64,000 nucleotides of DNA. Origin: Actinomycetes bacterium. Lineage in GTDB: Bacteria > Actinomycetota > Acidimicrobiia > Acidimicrobiales > JAJYXR01. Below are positions 41,173 through 51,151 of the stretch, in pieces. The position numbers and the translations under genes are program-made. A model generated the notes under the pieces. That model searched no databases, was not told the DNA's origin, and saw only the letters and a program-made list of their open reading frames with translations. Each line of letters starts with the position of its first letter. The stretch's first letter is position 1. The stretch lies in assembly GCA_021801795.1 (NCBI GenBank), contig JAJYXR010000020.1, positions 1 through 64,000 of the forward strand, read 5' to 3'.

Positions 41173-41223
41173 CCGGCCAGCACACCCAGCCGGCCAGCAC
41201 ACCCAGTCGGCCAGCACGCCGGG
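41173..41223. repeat. 17-bp tandem repeat after the kinase gene
   Basis: Three copies: CCGGCCAGCACACCCAG at 41173 and 41190, and a diverged copy at 41207. The repeat lies between the kinase stop (41153) and the end of the convergent enoyl-CoA hydratase gene (41237). Confidence 0.8.
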
Positions 41224-41236
41224 CAGGCAGGGAAGG

Positions 41237-42028
41237 CTACCGGCCCTCGAAGCGCGGCTCGCGCTTTTCGACGAAGGCCCGCATGGCCTCGGAGGTGTCG
41301 GAGGTCGCGAAGTTCACTGCCTGGCAGCGCGCCTCGTCCTCGAGTGCCTGAGCCATCGATACCGCATGGCTGTTGTCGAGCAGTGTCTTAGTCATCGACA
41401 ACGCGAGCGGCGGACCGGCGGCCAGGCGCGCAGCCCAGCCGTCGACGAAGGCATCCAGCTCCTCCTCGGGCACCACGCGGTTCACCAGGCCGAACTCGGC
41501 AGCCTCTGCAGCCGAGAGCATCTCGCCGAAGAAGGCGAGCTCCTTCGCCCGGTGGAGACCCACCATGCGCGGAAGCAGCCACGACGACCCTCCGTCGAGC
41601 GAGAGACCGCGCCTGGCGAAGATCTCGGAGAACCTGGCTCCCTGCGAAGCCACTATGAGGTCACATCCGAACGCGAGGCTCGCGCCCGCACCAGCAGCCA
41701 CTCCCCCGACCTTCGCGATTGTGGGCTTCGGCACCTGACGGAGGGCGAGCATCACCTCTCCGAGGAAGCGCATCCTCACCAGGTGGGGATCTCCGAGATG
41801 CCCGCCCACGCCCGACGGGTCTGCTATGTCTGCACCCGAGCAGAAGGCACCTCCGGCTCCCGTGAGCACCATCACCCTGTCCGAGCTGTTCGATGCCACC
41901 TCCCTGAACACCTCCAGGAGCGCGTTCCACATGGCGCCGTTGGCCGCGTTCTTCCTCTCCGGGCGGTTCATGGTCACATGGACGACCCCGGACTCCCTGT
42001 TGACGAGCACCACAGCGTCTTGCGGCAT
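41237..42028 (-). CDS. Enoyl-CoA hydratase/isomerase family protein
   Basis: A 263-residue crotonase. VVHVTMNRPERKNAANGAMW, GGAFCSGADIADP (oxyanion hole), KPTIAKVGGVAAGAGASLAF (second oxyanion Gly) and RFSEIFARRGLSLDGGSSWL carry the family pattern. The position after 'RGL' is L-D-GG rather than the Glu-bearing 'PE/PD-GG' loop, so the reaction could differ from simple hydration. Likely role: beta-oxidation of fatty or other acyl-CoA esters. It is the last gene of the minus-strand housekeeping block, 95 bases after yraN. Confidence 0.88.
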   Translation of the reverse strand: MPQDAVVLVNRESGVVHVTMNRPERKNAANGAMWNALLEVFREVASNSSDRVMVLTGAGGAFCSGADIADPSGVGGHLGDPHLVRMRFLGEVMLALRQVPKPTIAKVGGVAAGAGASLAFGCDLIVASQGARFSEIFARRGLSLDGGSSWLLPRMVGLHRAKELAFFGEMLSAAEAAEFGLVNRVVPEEELDAFVDGWAARLAAGPPLALSMTKTLLDNSHAVSMAQALEDEARCQAVNFATSDTSEAMRAFVEKREPRFEGR

Positions 42029-42123
42029 GGCTGCAGACTACCGGCCTGGATGGCGCTGCAGCCACATCTCTCGCGCCATCTGAAGGCGCCACATCGGGTA
42101 CTGCCCCCTCAGAACGCGGTCCC

Positions 42124-42552
42124 TCAGAAGGCGTTCTCGATGACACTCACTTCGAGATGACCGTCTGCCCGGCGCACCTCGGCGATGTCGAAACGGATCT
42201 CCGCTGCATAGCCGGCTGGCGCCGGGGAGGGTGATCCTCGGTCGCCAGAGCGTTGGTCGGCCAGCCACTGGCCGGCCAGGCGGCGCAGGCGCCTGCGCTT
42301 GGACCAGACGACGGCCTCTGCGGGAGTTCCATAGGCCTCGGTCGACCTGGTCTTCACCTCGCAGAAGACGATGGTGCCGGGCCGGGAGGCCACGAGGTCT
42401 ATCTCCCCGAAGCGACACCGCCAGTTCCTGGCCAGCAGCCGGTAGCCTGCCGCCAGATACCAGGATGCTGCGGCATCCTCCCCCTGGCGTCCCAGCTCCC
42501 GGCTCGCTCCGGACCGCCTCTGGCGGCCGGTATGGTCGGTCTCAGGAGTCAC
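42124..42552 (-). CDS. yraN: YraN/UPF0102-family putative endonuclease
   Basis: A 142-residue protein. ELGRQGEDAAASWYLAAGYR, then ARNWRCRFGEIDLVASRPGT and IVFCEVKTRSTEAYGTPAEA, match UPF0102, a predicted Holliday-junction-resolvase-like nuclease fold with the GEIDL…FVEVKxR catalytic core. Its start overlaps the end of the DUF2469 gene by 11 bases, so they are co-transcribed. The cellular role is not established for the family. Confidence 0.92.
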   Translation of the reverse strand: MTPETDHTGRQRRSGASRELGRQGEDAAASWYLAAGYRLLARNWRCRFGEIDLVASRPGTIVFCEVKTRSTEAYGTPAEAVVWSKRRRLRRLAGQWLADQRSGDRGSPSPAPAGYAAEIRFDIAEVRRADGHLEVSVIENAF

Positions 42553-42835
42553 GCTCGGGCAACCGCTCGACGTTCACGTCGCGGAAGGTCACGACCCGTA
42601 CGCTCGGCACGAACCTGGCAGGCCGGTACATGTCCCATACCCAGGCGTCGGCCAGCTCCAGCTCCACGCATGCAGGGCTGGTGGTCTCCCTTACCGTAAG
42701 GCGGACCTCGTTGGCCAGGTAGAAGCGTCGCTCGGTCTCGACGACGTACTGGAAGAGCGGCAGCACGGTCCGGTACTCCTGGACGAGCGCCAGCTCGATC
42801 TCAGCCTCGTAGCGCTCCAGGTCTTCTTCGCTCAC
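42542..42835 (-). CDS. DUF2469 family protein
   Basis: A 97-residue protein: MSEEDLERYEAEIELALVQE, then YRTVLPLFQYVVETERRFYL and ANEVRLTV. This is the actinobacterial DUF2469 family, which normally lies near rplS, rnhB and yraN as here. The function is unknown. The highly acidic N-terminal helix is typical. Confidence 0.92.
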   Translation of the reverse strand: MSEEDLERYEAEIELALVQEYRTVLPLFQYVVETERRFYLANEVRLTVRETTSPACVELELADAWVWDMYRPARFVPSVRVVTFRDVNVERLPERDS

Positions 42836-42891
42836 GCCTCACCGGCCCCCGCGCGGCTCCGAGCGGAACGACACTGCCGAACCATTCGGGC

Positions 42892-43254
42892 TCAGCTGCG
42901 TGCCACCCGCTTTTCCTTTATCTTCGCGGCCTTTCCTATACGATCCCGCAGGTAGTAGAGCTTGGCACGCCGCACGTCGCCGTGGGTCACGACCTCTATC
43001 TGGGCAAGCATGGGGGAATGCACCGGGAATGTCCTCTCTACGCCCACCCCGAAGCTCACCTTGCGCACGGTGAAGGTCTCGCGTGCGCCGGAACCCTGAC
43101 GCCGGATGACGACCCCCTGGAAGACCTGGACACGTTCCCGGGTGCCTTCTACGACCCTCACGTGGACCTTCAGGGTGTCGCCTGGGAAGAATACAGGGAT
43201 GTCGTCGCGCAGGTAGTCGCGGTCGATGATGTCCGTCGGGTTCATTGGGTGCAT
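42892..43254 (-). CDS. rplS: 50S ribosomal protein L19
   Basis: A 120-residue L19, located at the 30S-50S interface. Family segments are [60 protein letters not shown] and [20 protein letters not shown]. The ATG at 43245 (MNPTDI) is an alternative start. It is followed by DUF2469 without the lepB and rnhB genes found in many actinobacteria. Confidence 0.97.
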   Translation of the reverse strand: MHPMNPTDIIDRDYLRDDIPVFFPGDTLKVHVRVVEGTRERVQVFQGVVIRRQGSGARETFTVRKVSFGVGVERTFPVHSPMLAQIEVVTHGDVRRAKLYYLRDRIGKAAKIKEKRVARS

Positions 43255-43423
43255 CCCTCCACTGCTGGCTCGTACCGAGAGGCTGGCTCAGCCCCTGGGA
43301 CCCGCGACGGCCAGGCAGGCCTCATCACGGGAGACACCCACACTAGCCTGCTGGCGTCAACGGGCGCATCTCCCAAGCAGACGGCTCCATGCCCTGCTCC
43401 GCCAGAAGCCGTGTCCGGTTCAT

Positions 43424-44173
43424 CTAATCCTCCGGCGACAGCCGATCAGTATCTATGCCGTGCTCTGCCAGAAGGGACAGCTCCTGGCTGGTGATACCTC
43501 CCCGAGCCACCAGTAGATCGGGCCTCCTCTGGATCGTCCGAGCGAGCGCCATCGCCTTGCGCCAGCGTGCGATGCGGGCGTGGTCACCCGAGCGCAGGAC
43601 CGCCGGGACCTCCCAGCCGCGGAAGACCGCTGGCCTGGTGTAGTGGGGGTACTCGATCAGGCCGTCTGAGAAGCTCTCCTCGGCCGAGGAGAGCTCGTTG
43701 CCCATCACGCCAGGGACCAGTCGCGCCACAGCCTCCAGCACCACCAGGGCGCCGAGCTCACCGCCCGCCAGAACGTAGTCACCGATGGATATCTCACCGT
43801 CGACCAGATGCTCCACCACCCTTTCGTCCACTCCCTCGTAGCGGCCCGCCAGGAGCGAGAAGCCCTCGGACCTGGAGGCCAGCTCGACCACCATCTCCTG
43901 GTCCAACACCCTGCCCGCTGGCGTCAGGAGGAACAGCGGCCTGGGCGGGCGCGCAGCCTCTATGGCACTGAAGAGGGGCTCGGGGGCAAGGACCATGCCC
44001 GGGCCGCCACCGAATGGGGCGTCGTCTACCGACCTACGCGGGTCCCCGGCACCGGACCTCAGGTCGTGCACACGCAGATCCAGGAGCCCGGCCTCGCAGG
44101 CCTTGCCCAGGAGGGAACCCGCGCAGTAGTGGGCGACCAGGTCCGGGAAGATGGTGAAGACGTCTACGCGCAA
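43424..44173 (-). CDS. trmD: tRNA (guanine-N1-)-methyltransferase TrmD
   Basis: A 249-residue enzyme that makes m1G37 in tRNAs to prevent +1 frameshifting. LRVDVFTIFPDLVAHYCAGS opens the protein. DDAPFGGGPGMVLAPEPLF, LLAGRYEGVDERVVEHLVDG and SIGDYVLAGGELGALVVLEA form the trefoil-knot SAM site, and SDGLIEYPHYTRPAVFRGWE follows. The start is placed at TTG 44173, where MRxDVFT homology begins; GTG 44197 is the alternative. It lies 61 bases after rimM. Confidence 0.95.
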   Translation of the reverse strand: MRVDVFTIFPDLVAHYCAGSLLGKACEAGLLDLRVHDLRSGAGDPRRSVDDAPFGGGPGMVLAPEPLFSAIEAARPPRPLFLLTPAGRVLDQEMVVELASRSEGFSLLAGRYEGVDERVVEHLVDGEISIGDYVLAGGELGALVVLEAVARLVPGVMGNELSSAEESFSDGLIEYPHYTRPAVFRGWEVPAVLRSGDHARIARWRKAMALARTIQRRPDLLVARGGITSQELSLLAEHGIDTDRLSPED

Positions 44174-44234
44174 CGGTCCATCCCGGATCGAGAGCACCGC
44201 CCCTGCCAGGGGCCGCCCCGCGGTGCCGGATGGC

Positions 44235-44717
44235 TCATGAGTCGACCAGACCCTCGGGCACGTCCACCAGCACCTGGCCAGGCCGGTGCTCCACCACGAA
44301 GCACACCGGCACCAGGGCACCCTGATCGAGCTCCATGAGGTCGCTCGCGGGGTTCGCCACCAGGGCCACTACCGTCCCGAGCGTACGACCTGCGGTGTCG
44401 ATGACCTCTGAGCCCACCAGCTCATGGGTCCACATCGTCCCGGGATCATCCAGCGGCTCGGCGAATAGGGTCTCGCCTCGGATCTTCTCCGCAGAGCTCC
44501 TATCGGCGACACCCTCGAAGCAGACGAGCCAGCGATGCCCGAAGGGCCTCGAGCTGGTCACCTGCAGCATCGCAGTTCCAGTGCTCAGGCAGGCACCTGG
44601 CTGGACGCGCTCGACCCGGTTCGTGATCAGGTCCACCACCACCTCGCCAGCCAGTCCGTGAGGCCTGGCCACGCGGCCCACTTCGAGCAGCCTCGAGCCA
44701 GGATCCGGCTCGTTCAA
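44235..44717 (-). CDS. rimM: Ribosome maturation factor RimM
   Basis: A 160-residue, two-domain factor for 30S head maturation that binds S19. LLEVGRVARPHGLAGEVVVD is the diagnostic N-terminal motif. Other marks are CFEGVADRSSAEKIRGETLF and the PRC-barrel half (DLMELDQGALVPVCFVVEHR). It lies between khpA and trmD, the usual order. Confidence 0.95.
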   Translation of the reverse strand: MNEPDPGSRLLEVGRVARPHGLAGEVVVDLITNRVERVQPGACLSTGTAMLQVTSSRPFGHRWLVCFEGVADRSSAEKIRGETLFAEPLDDPGTMWTHELVGSEVIDTAGRTLGTVVALVANPASDLMELDQGALVPVCFVVEHRPGQVLVDVPEGLVDS

Positions 44718-44774
44718 GCAGGGTTTCTCCCGAGATGGCCCCGGAGGCGGCGCAACGGGAGGCTCGCAGGCAGG

Positions 44775-45110
44775 CTACTCGTCGACCACATCTACGTAGG
44801 TGCTCACGCCATCTCTGGATCCTGCAGCAGCCACCACCGCGCGGATGGCCTGGGCCACACGGCCCCTGCGGCCTATCACCCTCCCCATGTCCCCTGGGGC
44901 TACGTGCAGCCGGAAGCGCAGCTGGTTCCCACGCTCCTCGGCCTCTATCACCACTGCCTCGGGCTCCGACGTGATCGAGTGCACCACGTGGTTCAGCACT
45001 GCCCGGGCGGTGGCACCGCTTATGCGGTTGCCGGCCATGTCGTCGACCTGGTCGTCCAGGTCATCATGTGCTTCAGCCGGAGCAGTCCCGCCTCCAGGGA
45101 AGTCGCTCAC
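44775..45110 (-). CDS. khpA: KH-domain RNA-binding protein KhpA
   Basis: A 111-residue protein with an acidic N-terminal extension (~35 residues) before a single KH domain: [20 protein letters not shown], then [20 protein letters not shown] with the GxxG loop (GRRG). KhpA usually acts with KhpB on RNA stability, cell size and division. The start overlaps the rpsP stop by 4 bases. Confidence 0.93.
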   Translation of the reverse strand: MSDFPGGGTAPAEAHDDLDDQVDDMAGNRISGATARAVLNHVVHSITSEPEAVVIEAEERGNQLRFRLHVAPGDMGRVIGRRGRVAQAIRAVVAAAGSRDGVSTYVDVVDE

Positions 45111-45391
45111 TTGGACCTCGCGGCGACGAACTCGTCCCAGGCCCCCGAGGACTTCAAGAGCCGGGCCACCCGGTCAGTGGGCTGGGCTCCCTGCTGCAGC
45201 CACTTCAGCGCCTTGGCATTGTCGATCTCCACCACCGCATCCGGCTCTGCGCCCGAACGACCCCGCGGCGCGTAGGTGCCCAGGATCTCTATGAACCTTC
45301 CGTCACGCGGAGAGCGGCTGTCGGCCGCGACAAGCCTGTAGGTCGGCTGCTTCTTCTTTCCCATCCTCATCAGCCGGAGCTTGACGGCCAC
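45107..45391 (-). CDS. rpsP: 30S ribosomal protein S16
   Basis: A 94-residue S16: [20 protein letters not shown], then [20 protein letters not shown] and [20 protein letters not shown]. It starts at GTG 45391 with AGGGA as RBS, and heads the rpsP-khpA-rimM-trmD group. Usually ffh lies directly upstream; here a large surface-protein gene intervenes. Confidence 0.97.
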   Translation of the reverse strand: MAVKLRLMRMGKKKQPTYRLVAADSRSPRDGRFIEILGTYAPRGRSGAEPDAVVEIDNAKALKWLQQGAQPTDRVARLLKSSGAWDEFVAARSK

Positions 45392-45508
45392 GCTTCGTTC
45401 CCTGCCTTCCTCGTCTGTTCGGTTCGGACATCCGATGCTAGCCGAGCCTGGGCCACCAGAACCAGCCTGCCGGCCGCCCCGAGGGACGTCGTCCAGGACT
45501 TCGCGGGT

Positions 45509-48364
45509 CTAGCCAGCCACAGGCACCAGCCAGCCCACTACGTCCAGGATCACCTGGGCCTGGCCTAGGTGGTTCGTGAGGTAGATCTGGCCTCCGGCTC
45601 CGATCGGCACTATGGCCAGGTCAGCCAATGTCTCGCCGGCGTTCCAGACGAGCAGTGCACTCGGTGGGGTCGTGGGTGCTGCCTGGTCTGCGCTGGGCTG
45701 GTAGGCGGCTGCAGACAGGTACGAAGTGGCGCTGGTGCCCGTGACGGTGATGTTCACCACGGCTGCGGTGGCATCGGCTGGCACCCCAGCCAGGCCTGTC
45801 ACCTGGACCGGCAGCGATCCTCCAGCACCAGGGGCCTTCCCCTCGCAGTTCGCCAGCTCCTGGCCGGCGAGGCCCGAGGGGTTCGACGGCCTGGTGTCGC
45901 ATATGCGGGTAGGCATCCCAGCCGCGACGAAGCTGGAGGCATTCGCTGGTAGGGCCGTCGAAGCCGAGGTGATGTAGCCCTCCAGGTCTACGGTGATGTT
46001 CGGAGCCCCGCCAGAAGAGAGGATCTGGATAGCACCGCCGGTGCCCAGGGGCACTATCGCGCTGTTGGTCACCTCAGAGCCTGGTGCGTAGTAGAGATCG
46101 GATGCCTCTGGTGCCGAGGTGCCCGCCGGGTATGCCACCAGGTAACCAGACGTAAGAGGGTCTATGGCCCCGATGGAGACCACCGCCGCCGTGGCCCCAC
46201 CGGGCACGCCGCCGAGGCCTGCCACCTGGACCGACAGCGATCCTCCAGCCGCGGGAGCCTTCCCCTCGCAGTTAGAAAGCGCTGGGCCAGCGAGCCCCGA
46301 GGGGTTAGAGGGTCTCGTGTCGCATATGCGACTGGGCGTGAGCGGCACGTAGAGGCCGGCCCCGGATGTCGTCTCCGTAGCCACGTAGCCCTCTGCGTCT
46401 ATCACCACGTTCGTGGTCCCGGCGTAGTTGTACACGGAAACCTCTCCTGTGCTGGCTCCGCTGGTAGGCAGGGCCACCATCACCAGGTTCGCCCTGGTGG
46501 CTCCCGCGGAGAAGTTCAAGCTGGAGGTCCCCGGCCTCGTGGTCCCCGCGGGATAGACGCTCAGGTACCCACTGGCACTGGGATCCGCTGCCACCACGTC
46601 GAGTGCCACCTCGGTGGCGCCTGCGGGGATGCCCGCCAGGCCCGCCACCTGGATGGTGAGCACTCCTCCTGGCCCCGGCGCGCGTCCCTCGCAGTTCGTC
46701 CGGGCTGCGCCCGATAGCCCGCTCGGGTTACCCGGCCGCGTGTCGCAGATCCGCGTCGGGATGATCGCGTGGTAGGCAGGCTCGCTCGAGGCTGGCGGGG
46801 GCGTGGAGGTCGCCTGGTAGGAGAAGGGCAGACCATCGGATGTCCCACCCGGGGTGATCACGGTCAGCTCCACGCTCGTAGCCGCGCTGCCCGGCGGGGA
46901 GACTGCCGTGATCTCGCTCGGGGAGACCACCTCGAAGGAGCTCGCCTCCTCGGTGCCGAAGTCCACGAAGGCCGCCCCGAGGAGGTTCTTCCCGGTGATC
47001 GTGACGCTTGTCCCACCAGATGCAGGCCCAGAGGACGCCAGGAGCGAGCTCACCACAGGGGCAGGGGGCGGTGGGGGCGGAATCACCGGGGGCAGCTGGT
47101 AGGCACCGGCACTGCAGTCCGTGCCCGGGCGCGTGACGCCCCGCTGGTCAGTGCGGAGGCTCACCGACTGGCCTGGTACAGTCGGAAAGCTCGGATCGGA
47201 GCACAGGTCCACCGGGCTACCGCCAATGGGGACCTCCAGGCTGCCGATGGCCCCAGCCCCAGGAGAGCCAGCGGGTATGTCAACGGTCTCGGTGGGACCA
47301 CCGTTGGCAGCCAGATCACCGAGGTCGAGGTTCGTGACCGAGCTCAGAGAGCCTACGCCAGCACCGTCATCACCAGTCCCGAAGTGGCAGCTCGTGCCAG
47401 AGGAGAGGTTATAGCCGAGGTCCTGGATCGTGTTCAGATAGCAGTCCCCCCCGGATAGCGAGTTCGCAACTATCGAGCCCGCGACGGATATGGCACCAGC
47501 TGAGTTATATATCCCACCACCGCCGAACATAGCGCTGTTAGAGCTTATGGTGGAATCGACGATGGTCATGTCGCCGCCCTGGTCGTAGACCCCGCCGCCA
47601 TAAGCAGTCGGAGCGCCGTTATTGCTGATGGTGGAGTCCACTATGGTCATGTCGCCGCCCTGGTCATAGACCCCGCCACCACCGTCACTACTGCCGAACT
47701 CAACGCTGTTATTGCTTATGGTGGAGTCGATAACGGCCATGGTGCCATTGTTATTGATCCCGCCACCGTAGTCAGTGGCACTGTTATCGTTTATGGTTGA
47801 GTCCTCCACGGTCATGGTGCCGCCGTTGTCGTAGATCCCGCCGCCGCCGTAGAAGCCAGCGTAGCCGCCGGTGACGGTCAGGTTATCGAGCGTCACGGCG
47901 AAGCCGGCATTGTCGGTGAGGGTGGTACCGACATTTTCGACGCTGTTCTCGCCATCCAGCACGCTGGCAGCCGAGGAGCCCGAGCCGGTACCGGTACCCT
48001 CGATCGTGAGGCCCGACTCGCTGCCGCTACCGACAGTGAGGTCCCCGTCGAACTGGCAATGGCTCGAAGCCGGGCAGTCGGCGCCAGGGCCAGCCACCAG
48101 GTAAATGGTGACAGCGCCCGAATCGCTCCCGGCCAAGCTGAGCGCCTCGCTCAGCGTGCAAGGGGTCGATGACGAGCAGGCAGTGCCAGTCCCAGAGGGC
48201 GAGGCATAGAACCTGGGGCTGGCCGCGCTCGCGCTGGTGGCCAGAGGCCAGACGACCAGCCCGCCTGCGAGCAGTGCAGAGGTAAACAGGAGGAGGAGGA
48301 GGCGCATTCTCGGAGCCCCAGCGCTCCGGAGCACACGATTGCTGGCCATCGCTTGCTCGACCAT
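45509..48364 (-). CDS. Large secreted beta-helix/TIG/RxxDTR-repeat surface protein
   Basis: A 951-residue exported protein. The signal peptide is RLLLLLFTSALLAGGLVVWP, ending around SASAA. Residues ~100-330 are a right-handed beta helix with near-repeats (GGDMTIVDSTISNN, GTMAVIDSTISNN) of the choice-of-anchor type. An IPT/TIG domain follows after a poly-Pro stretch (VSSLLASSGPASGGTSVTIT). Then come three ~130-residue repeats, each opening P(T/S)RICDTRPxNPSGL with a conserved NCEGxAP. Such RxxDTR repeats occur in actinobacterial cell-wall proteins. ATG 48364 follows RBS GGAGGG. It interrupts the conserved ffh-rpsP neighbourhood. Confidence 0.88.
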   Translation of the reverse strand: MVEQAMASNRVLRSAGAPRMRLLLLLFTSALLAGGLVVWPLATSASAASPRFYASPSGTGTACSSSTPCTLSEALSLAGSDSGAVTIYLVAGPGADCPASSHCQFDGDLTVGSGSESGLTIEGTGTGSGSSAASVLDGENSVENVGTTLTDNAGFAVTLDNLTVTGGYAGFYGGGGIYDNGGTMTVEDSTINDNSATDYGGGINNNGTMAVIDSTISNNSVEFGSSDGGGGVYDQGGDMTIVDSTISNNGAPTAYGGGVYDQGGDMTIVDSTISSNSAMFGGGGIYNSAGAISVAGSIVANSLSGGDCYLNTIQDLGYNLSSGTSCHFGTGDDGAGVGSLSSVTNLDLGDLAANGGPTETVDIPAGSPGAGAIGSLEVPIGGSPVDLCSDPSFPTVPGQSVSLRTDQRGVTRPGTDCSAGAYQLPPVIPPPPPPAPVVSSLLASSGPASGGTSVTITGKNLLGAAFVDFGTEEASSFEVVSPSEITAVSPPGSAATSVELTVITPGGTSDGLPFSYQATSTPPPASSEPAYHAIIPTRICDTRPGNPSGLSGAARTNCEGRAPGPGGVLTIQVAGLAGIPAGATEVALDVVAADPSASGYLSVYPAGTTRPGTSSLNFSAGATRANLVMVALPTSGASTGEVSVYNYAGTTNVVIDAEGYVATETTSGAGLYVPLTPSRICDTRPSNPSGLAGPALSNCEGKAPAAGGSLSVQVAGLGGVPGGATAAVVSIGAIDPLTSGYLVAYPAGTSAPEASDLYYAPGSEVTNSAIVPLGTGGAIQILSSGGAPNITVDLEGYITSASTALPANASSFVAAGMPTRICDTRPSNPSGLAGQELANCEGKAPGAGGSLPVQVTGLAGVPADATAAVVNITVTGTSATSYLSAAAYQPSADQAAPTTPPSALLVWNAGETLADLAIVPIGAGGQIYLTNHLGQAQVILDVVGWLVPVAG

Positions 48365-48485
48365 GTTCCCTCCGGCACTGCGTTCGTCCCCAGGCCCCGC
48401 AGGCAAGAGAGCTTTGTCTAGACCGCTCGAGGCTATCGGGTTCCACCAGATGGGTCAACTGTCATGCATGCCTGGACCTCGCGGG

Positions 48486-50006
<1,521 letters not shown>

Positions 50007-50017
50007 AGGGTCCGAGC

Positions 50018-51151
50018 CTAACCCAGCAGCGCCTCTACGAACTGATCGCCGTCGAAGGGCACCAGGTCGGCTGGCCCCTCTCCGAGCCCTACGAGCTTTA
50101 CCGGTACACCCAGCTCACGCTGGATGGCCACCACTATGCCTCCCTTGGCCGTGCCGTCGAGCTTCGTAAGGACTATGCCGGTGACCCCCACTGCCTCGGT
50201 GAACTCCCGGGCCTGCACCAGCCCGTTCTGACCGGTGGTCGCGTCCAGGACCAGCAGCACCTCCGTCAGGTGCCCCGGGGGGCGCCCGGCCACCCGGGCT
50301 ATCTTCTTCAGCTCCTCCACCAGGTTCACCTTCGTGTGCAGGCGTCCTGCGGTGTCCGCCAGCACGAGGTCGACTCCCCTGGCCTGGGCACGCTGCACCG
50401 CGTCGAACACCACCGAGCTCGGGTCGCCCCCCTCCGCACCGCGCACTATGCCAGCGCCCACCCGCTCCGCCCACCCGGCCAGCTGCTCGGCAGCCGCTGC
50501 ACGGAAGGTGTCTCCGGCTGCCAGGAGCACCGACCTGCCGGCGCTGATCTGCGCCATGGCCAGCTTCCCGATCGTGGTGGTCTTTCCCACCCCGTTCACA
50601 CCGACGAACAGCCAGACCGTCGGGCCTTCGTCGGCCATGGCGAGCAGCGGGTCAGGGGGGATCCCGAGCAGGCCTCGCAGCTCCGCCGAGAGCGCGGCGA
50701 CCACGGAGTCCGGCCCGACCAGCTCGCCCGCCCCGACCCGCTCCCTCAGCCCAGCGAGCAGCTCCGCGGTGGTAGCCACTCCCACGTCGGCACGCAGCAG
50801 AGCCTCTTCGAGATCATCCCAGGCCCCCTCGTCGACAGACCGTCTAGAGCGCATGGCTCGCACCGCCGAGCTGAACACCCCCCGGGTGCGTGAAAGCCGC
50901 TCCACCATTCGTGGTGGAGCCCCAGGGGCCTCGTCACCCGGAGCCCCAGCCTGGGATGGCCTCGGCGCGGTGGTGAGCCGCGGTGGCGAGTCCTGTTCGG
51001 GCGACGGCTGGCGGCCAGCCAGCGGCGGCAGGGGCTCGAAGCGCCTGCGGCGTGCGAACCTGCTGCCCGGCCTGCGGCGTGCCACCACGAACGCGGAACC
51101 GGCCAGGAGAAGCGCCACACCGGCTGCCAGGAGTATCCAGATCGCGATCAC
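50018..51151 (-). CDS. ftsY: SRP receptor FtsY
   Basis: A 377-residue SRP receptor GTPase. An N-terminal membrane helix ([20 protein letters not shown]) and a short basic/Pro linker precede the NG domain: [20 protein letters not shown] (G1), [20 protein letters not shown] (G3) and [20 protein letters not shown] (G4). A membrane-anchored FtsY is common in actinobacteria. It overlaps smc by 4 bases and precedes ffh. Confidence 0.97.
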   Translation of the reverse strand: MIAIWILLAAGVALLLAGSAFVVARRRPGSRFARRRRFEPLPPLAGRQPSPEQDSPPRLTTAPRPSQAGAPGDEAPGAPPRMVERLSRTRGVFSSAVRAMRSRRSVDEGAWDDLEEALLRADVGVATTAELLAGLRERVGAGELVGPDSVVAALSAELRGLLGIPPDPLLAMADEGPTVWLFVGVNGVGKTTTIGKLAMAQISAGRSVLLAAGDTFRAAAAEQLAGWAERVGAGIVRGAEGGDPSSVVFDAVQRAQARGVDLVLADTAGRLHTKVNLVEELKKIARVAGRPPGHLTEVLLVLDATTGQNGLVQAREFTEAVGVTGIVLTKLDGTAKGGIVVAIQRELGVPVKLVGLGEGPADLVPFDGDQFVEALLG

